Shown here piece after piece: positions 12,101 through 19,366 of a stretch of DNA of 35,373 bases. A model generated the notes under the pieces. It saw nothing but the letters and a program-made list of their open reading frames with translations, had not been told where the DNA came from and ran no database searches. The stretch's first letter is position 1; every line of letters starts with the position of its first letter. The position numbers were made by a program, and so were the translations under genes. Source of the DNA: Nemertoderma westbladi (lineage: Eukaryota > Xenacoelomorpha > Nemertodermatida > Nemertodermatidae); contig JAUCBJ010001801.1 of assembly GCA_032718475.1 (NCBI GenBank), forward strand, positions 1 through 35,373, written 5' to 3'.

Positions 12101-14390
12101 ATCGGGCATGTTGACCACGGTAAAACGACACTCTCAGCTGCAATAACTAAAATACAGGCCACGAAAGGTCTGTCGTCTGTGAAGAAATACAACGAAATCG
12201 ACCGGGCCCCAGAGGAAATAAAGCGGGGGATTACCATCCAGGTGGCGACACTAGAGTACGAGACGGAGACACGGCATTACGCACATCACGACTGCCCCGG
12301 CCACATGGATTTCATCAAGAACATGATCTCGGGTACCGCCCAGATGGACGGGGCGATCGTGGTAGTCGCAGCAACAGACGGCGCTATGCCTCAAACTCGG
12401 GAACATCTGCTGCTCGCCAAACAGATCGGGATCGATAACATCGTGGTTTACATCAATAAAGTCGATGTTGTTGACGACCCTGAGATGATCGAGTTGGTAC
12501 AGATGGAGTTGCAGGAGATCTTACAGAACTACGGGTTCGACGCCGACTCAGTTCGCTTTGTCCCCGGGTCCGCGTTGGCGGCTCTAGAGGGGCGGGACGA
12601 CGCGATCGGGAAGCAATCCATCGATAAACTCCTCGAGGCTATCGACGCCGGGTTCAGGGTCCCCGAGCGGGACAGGAAGGCCCCGTTCCTGCTGAGCCTG
12701 GACCAGGTCTACCAGATCGGCGGCCGCGGTGTCGTCGCCACAGGGAAGCTGGAGCGCGGAGTCATTCGAGTTGGCGACGAGGCGGAAGTTATCGGCTTCG
12801 ATAAGTTGTTTAAAGTCAAGGTCGGTGGATTGGAGATGTTTCATAAGTCGTTGGAGACGGCTGAGCCCGGGGATCAGATCGGGGTGCTGTTGAAGGGAGT
12901 GAAGAGAGATGATCTCCGAAGGGGGATGCAGTTGGTTAAACCCGGGTCAATGAAACCCGCGAAAAAGATAAACTCGCAAGTTTATTTCCTTAGCAGCGAG
13001 GAAGGCGGTAGGAAGAACCCGGTTCATAGTAAATACAACACGGTTCTGTTCACGCGGACGATGAATGTCGCTTCCTATATTGAGTTACCGGAGGGCCGGG
13101 ATCTTATAATGCCCGGAGAAGATGCGGAGACTGCGTGGGTGCTGAATAAACCGTGTGTATTGTCGGAGAAACAACGGTTTACGATACGGGATGGGAAGAA
13201 AACTGTAGGAACTGGAGTCGTTACTGCAATAATTGAGTGATTCTCTTTATATTAGTTGTCTGTTTAAGTTTTATAATTTACGCTTTTGTGCGTCAGTATC
13301 AATAAATCAACAAGGTGTTAATAAAATGATTACCTTAGCTATTTAAGATCTTTTATTTAGTAACCCGAGGTATGCCATCGGGTCGGGACCACGGGATTCA
13401 TTAATGAAGCCGGGTATTCATCGGTTCCTATGGAAATCTGGGAAATAAAGTCAAGTAATTATTTTTTATTAATTTATATCGATGTTGTCATAACAAAGAG
13501 CCTAAGTCACTTTTTTACGAAAATGGGATCATTGATCCATATGTAGCATAAACCTGGCATTCTCTCAGAGTCCCACAGAATGCGTGGTTCCTGGGATATT
13601 TCCAATTTTTCATAACGGCCTAAATCAGATAATCAGATAATCCTAAAGTATGAATCCATTAAATTTTGTATTTTTTCAAAAGGTCCTACCCTAAAGTCAA
13701 TAAGACCAATGTACGATCACTATTCACTATATAATTCACTTTTTTCCGAGCTCGCTCGACCTAGTAGTAGTAGTATAGCTTAGGGAATCAAACTGCATAG
13801 TCTTAGATAAGCTTTTTTAGAAGACCGCGTTGATGTTTTATGGCAGAGGAAGTGGTCGACAGGTGCCATTGTATCTACCGTGCTTGAGAAAAGTGTGGTC
13901 CATATGAATCAACAGGACTCAATATGGCACTCGGCTTCATCAATTGATCCTACTAACTAGAGAAGCCGTCTCGCAAATGTTTAAAATTTAATCATAAAGG
14001 CCTAAATCATAAAAACTTTATATAATAATCAATATTACAACTTTTCTGACAAGAAATGTTTCCTGGCCATTACATATTAAATCCAAGTGATTAACTTTTG
14101 TGCTAAAACTATAGAATAGAAAATAGTTTCTGATAATACGTTTTTTTTTTACTTAGGCCCTTTGAAATGACAGGGTTGAAATTATTATATTATATTATGT
14201 GTAATTTTATATAATTAATTAATTTTTGTAACAATATTATTACAGTGGCTATAGCAGCCAAGGCTATAACAACAGCTACCAGCAGCGTGGCGGTTACCAG
14301 GGTTACAGGGGCAGTTACGGTGCTAAGGAGTACCACCCGCGAGGAAGAGGCAGTTCTGGTGGTCAACCGTGGCGGAACCGTAACGAGTAA
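6040..14390 (+). CDS. LSM14: LSM14 family mRNA-binding protein (RAP55/Scd6), 8 coding exons
   Basis: LSM14 proteins bind capped mRNA and P-body factors such as DDX6 and 4E-T, and repress translation or promote decapping. The coding exons are 6040-6166, 6443-6597, 7022-7312, 8563-8810, 9483-9841, 10147-10321, 10478-10633 and 14246-14390. All junctions have GT donors and AG acceptors with matching phases, giving 551 aa. The order is: N-terminal LSm domain (residues ~1-90, [19 protein letters not shown]), proline-rich linker, Y/S/R-rich linker, FDF box ([19 protein letters not shown], near 370-390), FFD box ([14 protein letters not shown]), TFG box ([16 protein letters not shown]) and an RGG/Tyr-rich tail. 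It is longer than vertebrate LSM14A (463 aa). The 3.6 kb last intron contains an EF-Tu gene. The A/B paralogue cannot be decided. Confidence 0.93.
6443..6597 (+). CDS. LSM14: LSM14 exon 2 (LSm domain, second half)
   Basis: Begins after TTGTATTGCAG and encodes [10 protein letters not shown]...[17 protein letters not shown]...IPDPAIIS, the family's second LSm half. It ends in phase 0 at GTGAGA. Confidence 0.93.
7022..7312 (+). CDS. LSM14: LSM14 exon 3 (proline-rich linker)
   Basis: 97 codons in phase 0, from [13 protein letters not shown] to SPTMEQ, with a run of eight prolines and a Pro/Gly-rich centre. The acceptor is TTCCATTCAG and the donor GTTTGT. GC-rich against AT-rich introns. Confidence 0.88.
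7863..8154 (+). repeat. 15 bp minisatellite in LSM14 intron 3
   Basis: About 19-20 tandem copies of GGTTACTGCCTGCCT, with variants at two positions (GCCT/GTCT and GG/AG). Because the unit is a multiple of three, it makes an open frame of Gly/Ser-Tyr-Cys-Leu-Pro/Ser repeats. I regard this as a by-product: it lies in an intron and has no similarity to a known protein. Confidence 0.9.
8198..8294 (+). repeat. 33 bp tandem triplicate
   Basis: Three head-to-tail copies, each containing TAATTAATTAATTAGCGGAC. The first two are identical and the third lacks two bases. It lies 40 bp after the 15 bp minisatellite, in the same intron. Confidence 0.9.
8563..8810 (+). CDS. LSM14: LSM14 exon 4 (Ser/Pro/Tyr/Arg linker)
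   Basis: Encodes [20 protein letters not shown] through SSNYNRPR and ends in phase 2 at GTAGGT. The phase matches exon 5 exactly. The acceptor is TTATCTAG. Confidence 0.85.
9060..9360. other. GC-richer island inside LSM14 intron 4
   Basis: This stretch is noticeably GC-richer than the flanking intron and is open in two minus-strand frames, without a recognisable domain. A GATACGATGCA direct repeat sits near 9187-9208. It could be a relic of an inserted element; I see no ends or target duplication. Confidence 0.35.
9483..9841 (+). CDS. LSM14: LSM14 exon 5 (linker and FDF box)
   Basis: Begins with one base completing an Arg codon, then [11 protein letters not shown]. It contains repeated SYRE/SYRP tyrosine motifs and an RGG stretch, and ends with the FDF box and KKLSLG at donor GTTAGT (phase 1). 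The FDF box contacts DDX6-type helicases in this family. Confidence 0.92.
10147..10321 (+). CDS. LSM14: LSM14 exon 6 (acidic linker and FFD box)
   Basis: Acidic stretch ([18 protein letters not shown]) followed by [20 protein letters not shown], the family FFD box. Phase 1 in, phase 2 out at GTAAGT. Confidence 0.92.
10478..10633 (+). CDS. LSM14: LSM14 exon 7 (TFG box, start of RGG region)
   Basis: Encodes [20 protein letters not shown], the TFG box, then a Gly/Arg-rich run ([14 protein letters not shown]). It ends with GG in phase 2 at donor GTTAGT. Confidence 0.92.
10634..11899 (+). promoter_or_regulatory. Intron 7 sequence upstream of the nested EF-Tu gene
   Basis: About 1.27 kb of intron with no supported gene. 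It includes a very AT-rich block near 10960-11030. The promoter and 5' UTR of the nested EF-Tu gene must lie here if that gene is transcribed on its own. No specific element can be named. Confidence 0.3.
11900..13240 (+). CDS. TUFM: Mitochondrial translation elongation factor Tu, intronless
   Basis: EF-Tu delivers aminoacyl-tRNA with GTP to the mitochondrial ribosome. The 446 aa frame has all G motifs: G1 GHVDHGKT (69-76), G2 RGITI (109-113), G3 DCPGH (131-135, including the catalytic His), G4 NKVD (186-189) and G5 SAL (224-226). The later beta-barrel domains follow, ending [10 protein letters not shown]. The first ~55 residues are Arg/Ser/hydrophobic-rich and low in acidic residues, as a mitochondrial presequence should be. 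The normal length, absence of introns and AATAAA 61 bp after the stop suggest a functional gene. Oddities: DCPGH is followed by MDF where ADY is usual, and G4 is NKVD rather than NKAD/NKCD. This may be a diverged second EF-Tu paralogue, or a retrocopy that became fixed inside the LSM14 intron. Confidence 0.93.
   Translation: MAGLIYRYPFLRSTFCTRANRFINQIPSDKTVTGILNSLPFIPGNIFLRQYAKTFYTREKEHLNIGTIGHVDHGKTTLSAAITKIQATKGLSSVKKYNEIDRAPEEIKRGITIQVATLEYETETRHYAHHDCPGHMDFIKNMISGTAQMDGAIVVVAATDGAMPQTREHLLLAKQIGIDNIVVYINKVDVVDDPEMIELVQMELQEILQNYGFDADSVRFVPGSALAALEGRDDAIGKQSIDKLLEAIDAGFRVPERDRKAPFLLSLDQVYQIGGRGVVATGKLERGVIRVGDEAEVIGFDKLFKVKVGGLEMFHKSLETAEPGDQIGVLLKGVKRDDLRRGMQLVKPGSMKPAKKINSQVYFLSSEEGGRKNPVHSKYNTVLFTRTMNVASYIELPEGRDLIMPGEDAETAWVLNKPCVLSEKQRFTIRDGKKTVGTGVVTAIIE
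13301..13306 (+). promoter_or_regulatory. Polyadenylation signal of EF-Tu gene
   Basis: AATAAA about 60 bp after the EF-Tu stop codon, followed by a GT-containing stretch. It would end the nested transcript inside the LSM14 intron. A chance match is possible in AT-rich DNA. Confidence 0.6.
13307..14245. other. Rest of LSM14 intron 7
   Basis: AT-rich intron without a gene. It ends in a T-rich tract and the AATATTATTACAG acceptor. I see no further structure of note. Confidence 0.5.
14246..14390 (+). CDS. LSM14: LSM14 exon 8 (Tyr/Gly/Arg-rich C terminus)
   Basis: After AATATTATTACAG, one base completes a Gly codon and the frame reads [20 protein letters not shown] to PWRNRNE and TAA at 14388. 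The RGG-like composition and exact phase fit make it the last exon, across the intron that holds EF-Tu. Confidence 0.88.
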
Positions 14391-16390
14391 AGGACGCCAT
14401 GTAGCGGAGCTTCCAGGTATTAACTAAGCAATGTCTGGTTCCGAACTGCACCGTTAGTGGTCTTTGGGAATATCGACGTCCCCTATTGACTGATGGGAAG
14501 GAATCACTGGACCGATTATTACAATAATTAAACTGCAATACAACTCATTATGGACATTGATTTATGGGGATTTACGCGGCACATTCAAATCTACCGCTAA
14601 TTTATCTGGGTGACAATAGATTGATTTTCCCACAGTGAATTACTACTTGCATGTCATGTTTCCCATAGATCGGAGGCTTTATTTTGGCGTTGTCCGCTTT
14701 GTATATCACGCGTTTACGGGAGTGAATCCCAGGTTGAGTATAATAATATATAATTGCTAGCTAGGGTATTATTGTTGTTTCAACGTAAGATGGATTATTT
14801 TATGTCTGAGGTGAAGTGTTCCTATAGAAAGTGAAAGTAAACAGCTTACAGTATTTACCATAATTAATTAATTTTTCAGCTCTGCTGCTAAACTTATAGA
14901 ATTTCGTTACAGGTCGGATTGTTTGCACTCGATGAGAGTAATAAGGTTAATAACTGTAGTGCGTAGATTTTTTATTAACTGGTTTCTTGTATCGATTATG
15001 TATTGTTCTTTTGGTTGAATTAATATCTAAATCCGTATAACCATGTAGGTGAAAGTAAATTAGTAATGGCGAATTTTTACCATCCGTTGTTTGTGCAATT
15101 ATTGACTAATTGCAATGTATTGATTGACTTACGGTCTTGTTTACTGTGCTAGGACCCCTATGTGTTGTGCTGTAGGTACGGAGATACGGAGATATAGTAC
15201 GAGATTGTTTGAGCCAATCCTTTTAGGTTTCACGCGTTCCCTTTACTCTTCTAGTATGGTATTGCGCCAACTAGCGTCAATGTAAAGTACTGCATGCGTC
15301 GACCCTAATAGGGATTGGTTTATGTGCTGCCCTATAATTAATAACGCATACAGTACGAAGTAGAGCTGTTTATTCTGTTACTATTAGTTATTCGTTTTTC
15401 ATCATCAATTGGTTGATTTTAAGTATCTTGGGTTAAATGTAATAATAAATATGTCAAGATTAACCCATTTGCAAACTTTATTATTTGTTAATTCAGAAAT
15501 CATGGGAGTGTTAACTATCTACGTCATGTGTGAGTGATACGATGTTAGGACTGGACATATTATTGTAAACATGTGGCGTAGGACGTAATCCCTAAAGCTT
15601 ATAACTTACTATTGGGTCCGATAGTGGCCATCAGGGAATGCTCTTGGCTTAACTCTAACTTCTGCTATTTACTCTGGTTTATCATTTTGTTTAGAATAAC
15701 GTGTCACCGTAACCTGCTCCTTTCCCTTAATTTATAATTTTACATACATAAGTATAATATATATTCGAAACAAAATGAATCGAATTAGTGGCTGAACCAG
15801 CGCTTTACGTGTTTCAGCCTATTAGAATCATCATTTAGCGCTATCCAGCTCAGCCACTTTCCTAGTACACTTTCCTATCTCTATCAGGCGGAACTACCGG
15901 CATCAAATGTGAGTGAAACAGGACGGGAAGTACAGCTAAATAAATATACAGCTCGAGTATTGCTGTCAGTTGTATTATAAATGAGGGAATTTTAATATTA
16001 TATTATATAATTATATTATATATTAAAATATAATAATATAAATATATTATAATTAATATAAGTGAATTTGAGTTGAGCTGGGGTTGACTTCACTCACACC
16101 TCTTTACATTTAATCTACAAAATCGCCTTTTAACAGATTAATAACCGGCGTGTCATGAATAAGGATTATATATAGTGGCCTACTTATTTATTTAATTATT
16201 GATTGTCGATTTATATTTTATATATATATCATCACTTAAAAGCAATAATCTATAAAAACTCAGGAATAATTAGTATAATATTAAATTTGAATTTCATAAA
16301 GTTAAAAAGTGAAGCTTCTTTTAATAAGTAATTTAAACAGGACTAAGGATGATCCAACTCTATAGCAAATGGAGCGGAAAAAATGAATTC
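14391..16390 (+). other. LSM14 3' UTR and intergenic region
   Basis: About 2 kb without a gene. Possible poly-A signals are ATTAAA at 14527 and AATAAA at 15444, so the 3' UTR may be long. A ~60 bp dispersed motif sits near 15678-15740. An AT-only palindromic stretch is near 15992-16065. Confidence 0.4.
15678..15740 (+). repeat. Dispersed ~60 bp motif, copy 2
   Basis: GGTTTATCATTTTGTTTAGA, AATAACGT and CCGTAACCTGCTCCTTTCCC line up with copies 1 and 3 almost without gaps. Similarity to copy 3 extends about 30 bp further upstream. Confidence 0.6.
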
Positions 16391-16461
16391 GCCACCAGCG
16401 GGGATTGAACCCGCGTCTCCCGATAAACGTTCAGGTATGCTAACCACTACACCACGGAGAC
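16391..16461 (-). tRNA. tRNA-like gene or tRNA pseudogene, isotype uncertain
   Basis: The minus strand reads a 71 nt cloverleaf. The A box is TGGTGTAGTGGTTAGCA and the B box GGTTCAATCCC. The T stem GCGGG/CCCGC is perfect, the anticodon stem CCTGA/TCGGG pairs (one G-T), the D stem is weak, and the acceptor stem has one T-T mismatch and two wobbles. A T6 run about 10 nt downstream would terminate Pol III. The anticodon loop reads ACGTTTA, so position 33 is C instead of the invariant T; the formal anticodon would be GTT. This argues for a pseudogene or a tRNA-derived SINE head. The variable loop AGAC resembles tRNA-Asp. Confidence 0.7.
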
Positions 16462-16733
16462 ATTCGAAGCTTATTTTGTTGTTCATCAAACGCCACTTGG
16501 CTTTCGATTCACAATTAAATAATTAATAAAGAAGTAATTCTATATTTCTAGGTCTACTTTGTTAGAATTCCTAACAGATTTCGCCTCTATCAAACAATGT
16601 AAAAAAAAACTATTACCACTTTATAGTTTTACTCCATGAAGGGTGATACAACAATGGAGTGCCTGTTCTAACTAAGTAATTACAGTATTTTCTCTAATAA
16701 CTAGTGTCTTTCAGAATGAAATAAATTAATTTC

Positions 16734-17708
16734 CTATGGAGAGATCGTAACGGCCCTTCCTTTCGGACGATAAACCACGGTGTTCAGCTTCTTGCTCTTC
16801 AAAGTAACCAGAGCCATGCCATGGGTCACCTTCTTCAATTCGTTGCCGACTTTACCATAGAACTCAGCTAAGGCATTGGCAGATGAAGTTGCAGCGGATT
16901 TCGATTTCTTTGAACTGAAGAGTCGAGATACAAATTCTCTGTTAGAGATTTCCTTGTTCACAGAATAGTAGGTGACGACAAGTTTACCGGTCAGGGTTCC
17001 GGTCCGGGTTCGTTGTAGTTGGACAACACCGATATCCGTCTTGGCCTGTAAATGTTTCACAACATCTTGGTATCCGGGATCTTTTGAGAACTTAGAACCG
17101 AACAGACGACTCTCGAAGATTTCCTCGGGGGCTCCAATATCGCCTTCAATCTCATTTCTGTATCCTCTTCTCAGGGTGAATGTGCCGTAACCACTCTTGC
17201 CAGCGAGTGGTTTATAATACTCAACGGTTAGCTTTGAGCCGGATTTGCGGATTATAGCTTCTGGATGAGGTGCGTTTGGGTCGTGGGAAGACTTATAGCT
17301 GGCAGACAACACCTGCTGTACTCCTTGTAAGAAACTCGCCTTTGTTGCGGGTTTTTTCGTTTTCTTTTTGCTTGAGAAAAGGCGTGCACCTTCATCATTG
17401 AATTCCCTAACAGATTTCTCAACCTTTACCTGGGTCATGTAGTCGATGAAGAGAGCGGCCTTGGAACTGGCAAGTTCGATCTTTAGCACAGCTCCTTTTC
17501 CCATGGAATTGAGCTTGGCTACAAGTCCGGTGTTGTCTGCGGGTTTGCTCGAGAAAAATCGAGCTTCATCATCCTGTAGGTTTCTCGCTTCTTCTCTTTC
17601 TCGGTCCAACTCCAAATGTTCTTCATTGGGTACTCCAGCCTGAACTTCCATAGAAACGCAGGCCATTAAAACAACCAAAATATATATTGGCGTCATTTTC
17701 ATCGTCAT
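16734..17708 (-). CDS. Unrecognised secreted protein with four R-[LF]-F-[SG]-S-K repeats
   Basis: 324 aa in one exon. Residues 1-24 form a clear signal peptide (Lys, then IYILVVLMACVSM, likely cut after VQA). The mature part has no cysteine or tryptophan. It is built from imperfect repeats, each introduced by ARFFSSK (49-55), ARLFSSK (108-114), SRLFGSK (200-206) or SRLFSSK (261-267). Each is followed by a predicted helix, a strand-like segment (VLKIELASS, LTVEYYKPL, LVVTYYSV, MALVTLKS) and an acidic tail with E/D before the next motif. Lys-rich stretches follow two motifs. I do not recognise the family. A secreted structural, immune or precursor protein are all possible. The start is the first of three Met codons (1, 3, 5). 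Confidence 0.8.
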   Translation of the reverse strand: MTMKMTPIYILVVLMACVSMEVQAGVPNEEHLELDREREEARNLQDDEARFFSSKPADNTGLVAKLNSMGKGAVLKIELASSKAALFIDYMTQVKVEKSVREFNDEGARLFSSKKKTKKPATKASFLQGVQQVLSASYKSSHDPNAPHPEAIIRKSGSKLTVEYYKPLAGKSGYGTFTLRRGYRNEIEGDIGAPEEIFESRLFGSKFSKDPGYQDVVKHLQAKTDIGVVQLQRTRTGTLTGKLVVTYYSVNKEISNREFVSRLFSSKKSKSAATSSANALAEFYGKVGNELKKVTHGMALVTLKSKKLNTVVYRPKGRAVTISP

Positions 17709-18419
17709 AAAGTGGGAAGATTTTAAGAAACTTACATAAAATATGACCTCTGTGTAATATATGATAACTTCTAAGAAACAATCCCTCAGAGTTTAAGAAT
17801 ATGGTTGCAGCTCTGCCTTGAGATTAATTATAAGTAGTTATATATTATACATGCATACCTTGGGTACTTTGGTATTAAGCGCGGCATTCGGGCCTACTTG
17901 AATGGAGTTTCAATTGGTTCATCCTGTGATCTGGAGATTGCCAAATAGTCAATTATAACTGCAAAACAACTGCATTCACACCCAGTCTAGTGCACAAATG
18001 ATTATTAGGGGTGTTTCACATCATTGAAGTGCGAGCCAGATTTCAGGATTACGTATAAAATTAAATTACTTTTAATTGACTAAGAGACACTGCAGTTGCA
18101 GTTTAATTAGTAGCTCACCAATACGCCATTGACGTGCAATAAAGACATTGATATACCCATGGGAGGATTATGTTAATCCACCGGAGCCACATGTTTTATT
18201 CCCATCCTTTAAGATCTGTCGATATATCGCTGCATGAAAATATATAATACATTGCATAATACCGCCACTGACTTTTTTTCACTAGAAATGGCCTAATGGC
18301 CAGCATTCAAGGAGCATGTTTTTTTATACTACTGTACACCTGGGGCCGCCGTATGCTTTGTTCGTTCTAGGGGTAGTTACAAGGGTAGTTCATTTCTTCA
18401 TACTATGGTAGCTAGCTAG
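17709..18419. other. Intergenic region upstream of the secreted protein gene
   Basis: AT-rich with no supported gene. On the minus strand a GTAAGT donor-like site lies just upstream of the start codon (near 17733), so a 5' UTR intron is possible. The promoter of the secreted protein gene should be here; no TATA box is convincing. Confidence 0.35.
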
Positions 18420-18652
18420 TTTGGTCGAATTTATCAAAAAAATGCAGCTTATCTGGATTTAAATGAGACGAATAATAATCTACAAACTAAACGGATATAT
18501 AACGTTGTTGATCACCCCTATGAAATGTTTCCTTGCGATAGATTGGACAGCAAACTAAAGGATTTATTCTGGTTCGATAAGGCGGGTATTGAATTCGTCA
18601 CAGACTTGATTCGATGCAATATCACCATGGACAGCCGAAGAGGACTTCCGAT
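18420..18652 (+). pseudogene. Harbinger/HARBI1-like transposase, 5' half (split by BEL/Pao)
   Basis: An open frame from 18420 runs to the LTR junction. It reads YNVVDHPYEMFPCDRLDSKL then DLFWFDKAGIEFVTDLI and ITMDSRRGLPI. This matches the N-terminal region of PIF/Harbinger transposases (rF.f.k.gi..l.dll...l...r...l.pelkv..alr). The frame resumes on the other side of the retrotransposon at 32279 (IAPELKVMIALRYLASDS). No DDE catalytic part is found, so this is a dead fragment of a transposase or HARBI1-like gene. Confidence 0.75.
18648..18652 (+). repeat. Target site duplication, left (CCGAT)
   Basis: CCGAT directly before the 5' LTR, repeated at 32279-32283 after the 3' LTR. Confidence 0.9.
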
Positions 18653-19308
18653 TGTAAGCGGATTCAATTCCCTACACCACCCACCGAAAATGGGACCAGT
18701 GGCATTTTACCAATATAGTTGGCAATGCGAGATTACCAATAAATAATCTCGCCTCATAACCAACTCGGGGGGGGGGGGGGGGCGGCACACGCCCTACGCC
18801 ACAGAGAGAGGTGAGAGGTCAAACCACCTCAGTAGGACAACCCAGCTAGCGAGGCTAGCACCAGGGGGTAACACCTACAGGGAGTGACGAAGTGACAATT
18901 AGTATATAAGCCAATAGCGGGCAGGGAAGCACGTGGGGAAGGACAGGAGGGCATCCATTGGGTACCAAAGGCCACAGTAGTGTAGAGCTGAAACCAATAT
19001 GTATCAATCATAAAGTTACTCTGATTACTGATTTACTGGTCAGTTGATTATCACACAGTTGCGGACTGGCATAGTTTTGACCGTCATTTCATATGGTAAT
19101 TTATATTACTATACTGTTGCTGTCATCATTTGTATTGCAATCTATATTGTCATTTATATTCGACTGTGCTATTATCACAGGAATTATTAATACTGAGAAA
19201 CAAACTCTATTATTTTCCCCAACGGCCTTTGGCCAAAGATATTAGCCCAGCAGCCAAGTGATGCGTACAATCTTACCCGGTCGGGATCTCAGAGTCGATC
19301 CCGTCACA
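18653..19308 (+). repeat. 5' LTR (656 bp)
   Basis: Starts TGTAAGCGGATTC and ends GTCGATCCCGTCACA. It contains a G16 run at 18767-18782, a hairpin with AATAAA in its loop (18727-18752) and a TATATAAG box (18903-18910). Against the 3' LTR it has a 34 bp extra segment (about 19031-19070) and a longer G run, plus scattered substitutions. Confidence 0.95.
18903..18910 (+). promoter_or_regulatory. LTR TATA box (5' LTR)
   Basis: TATATAAG, conserved at the matching place in the 3' LTR (31907-31914), is the likely core promoter of the element. Confidence 0.65.
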
Positions 19309-19366
19309 GTCAAAACTTTCGACTCAACAGCTGTGACCACAACCCGAGGAGGACAGAGGCCCTAAG

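Noticed and set aside
14245-14427. 60-codon Ala/Thr/Val-rich frame
   Set aside because: It is the wrong frame of LSM14 exon 8. The phase from exon 7 selects the Gly/Tyr/Arg-rich reading.
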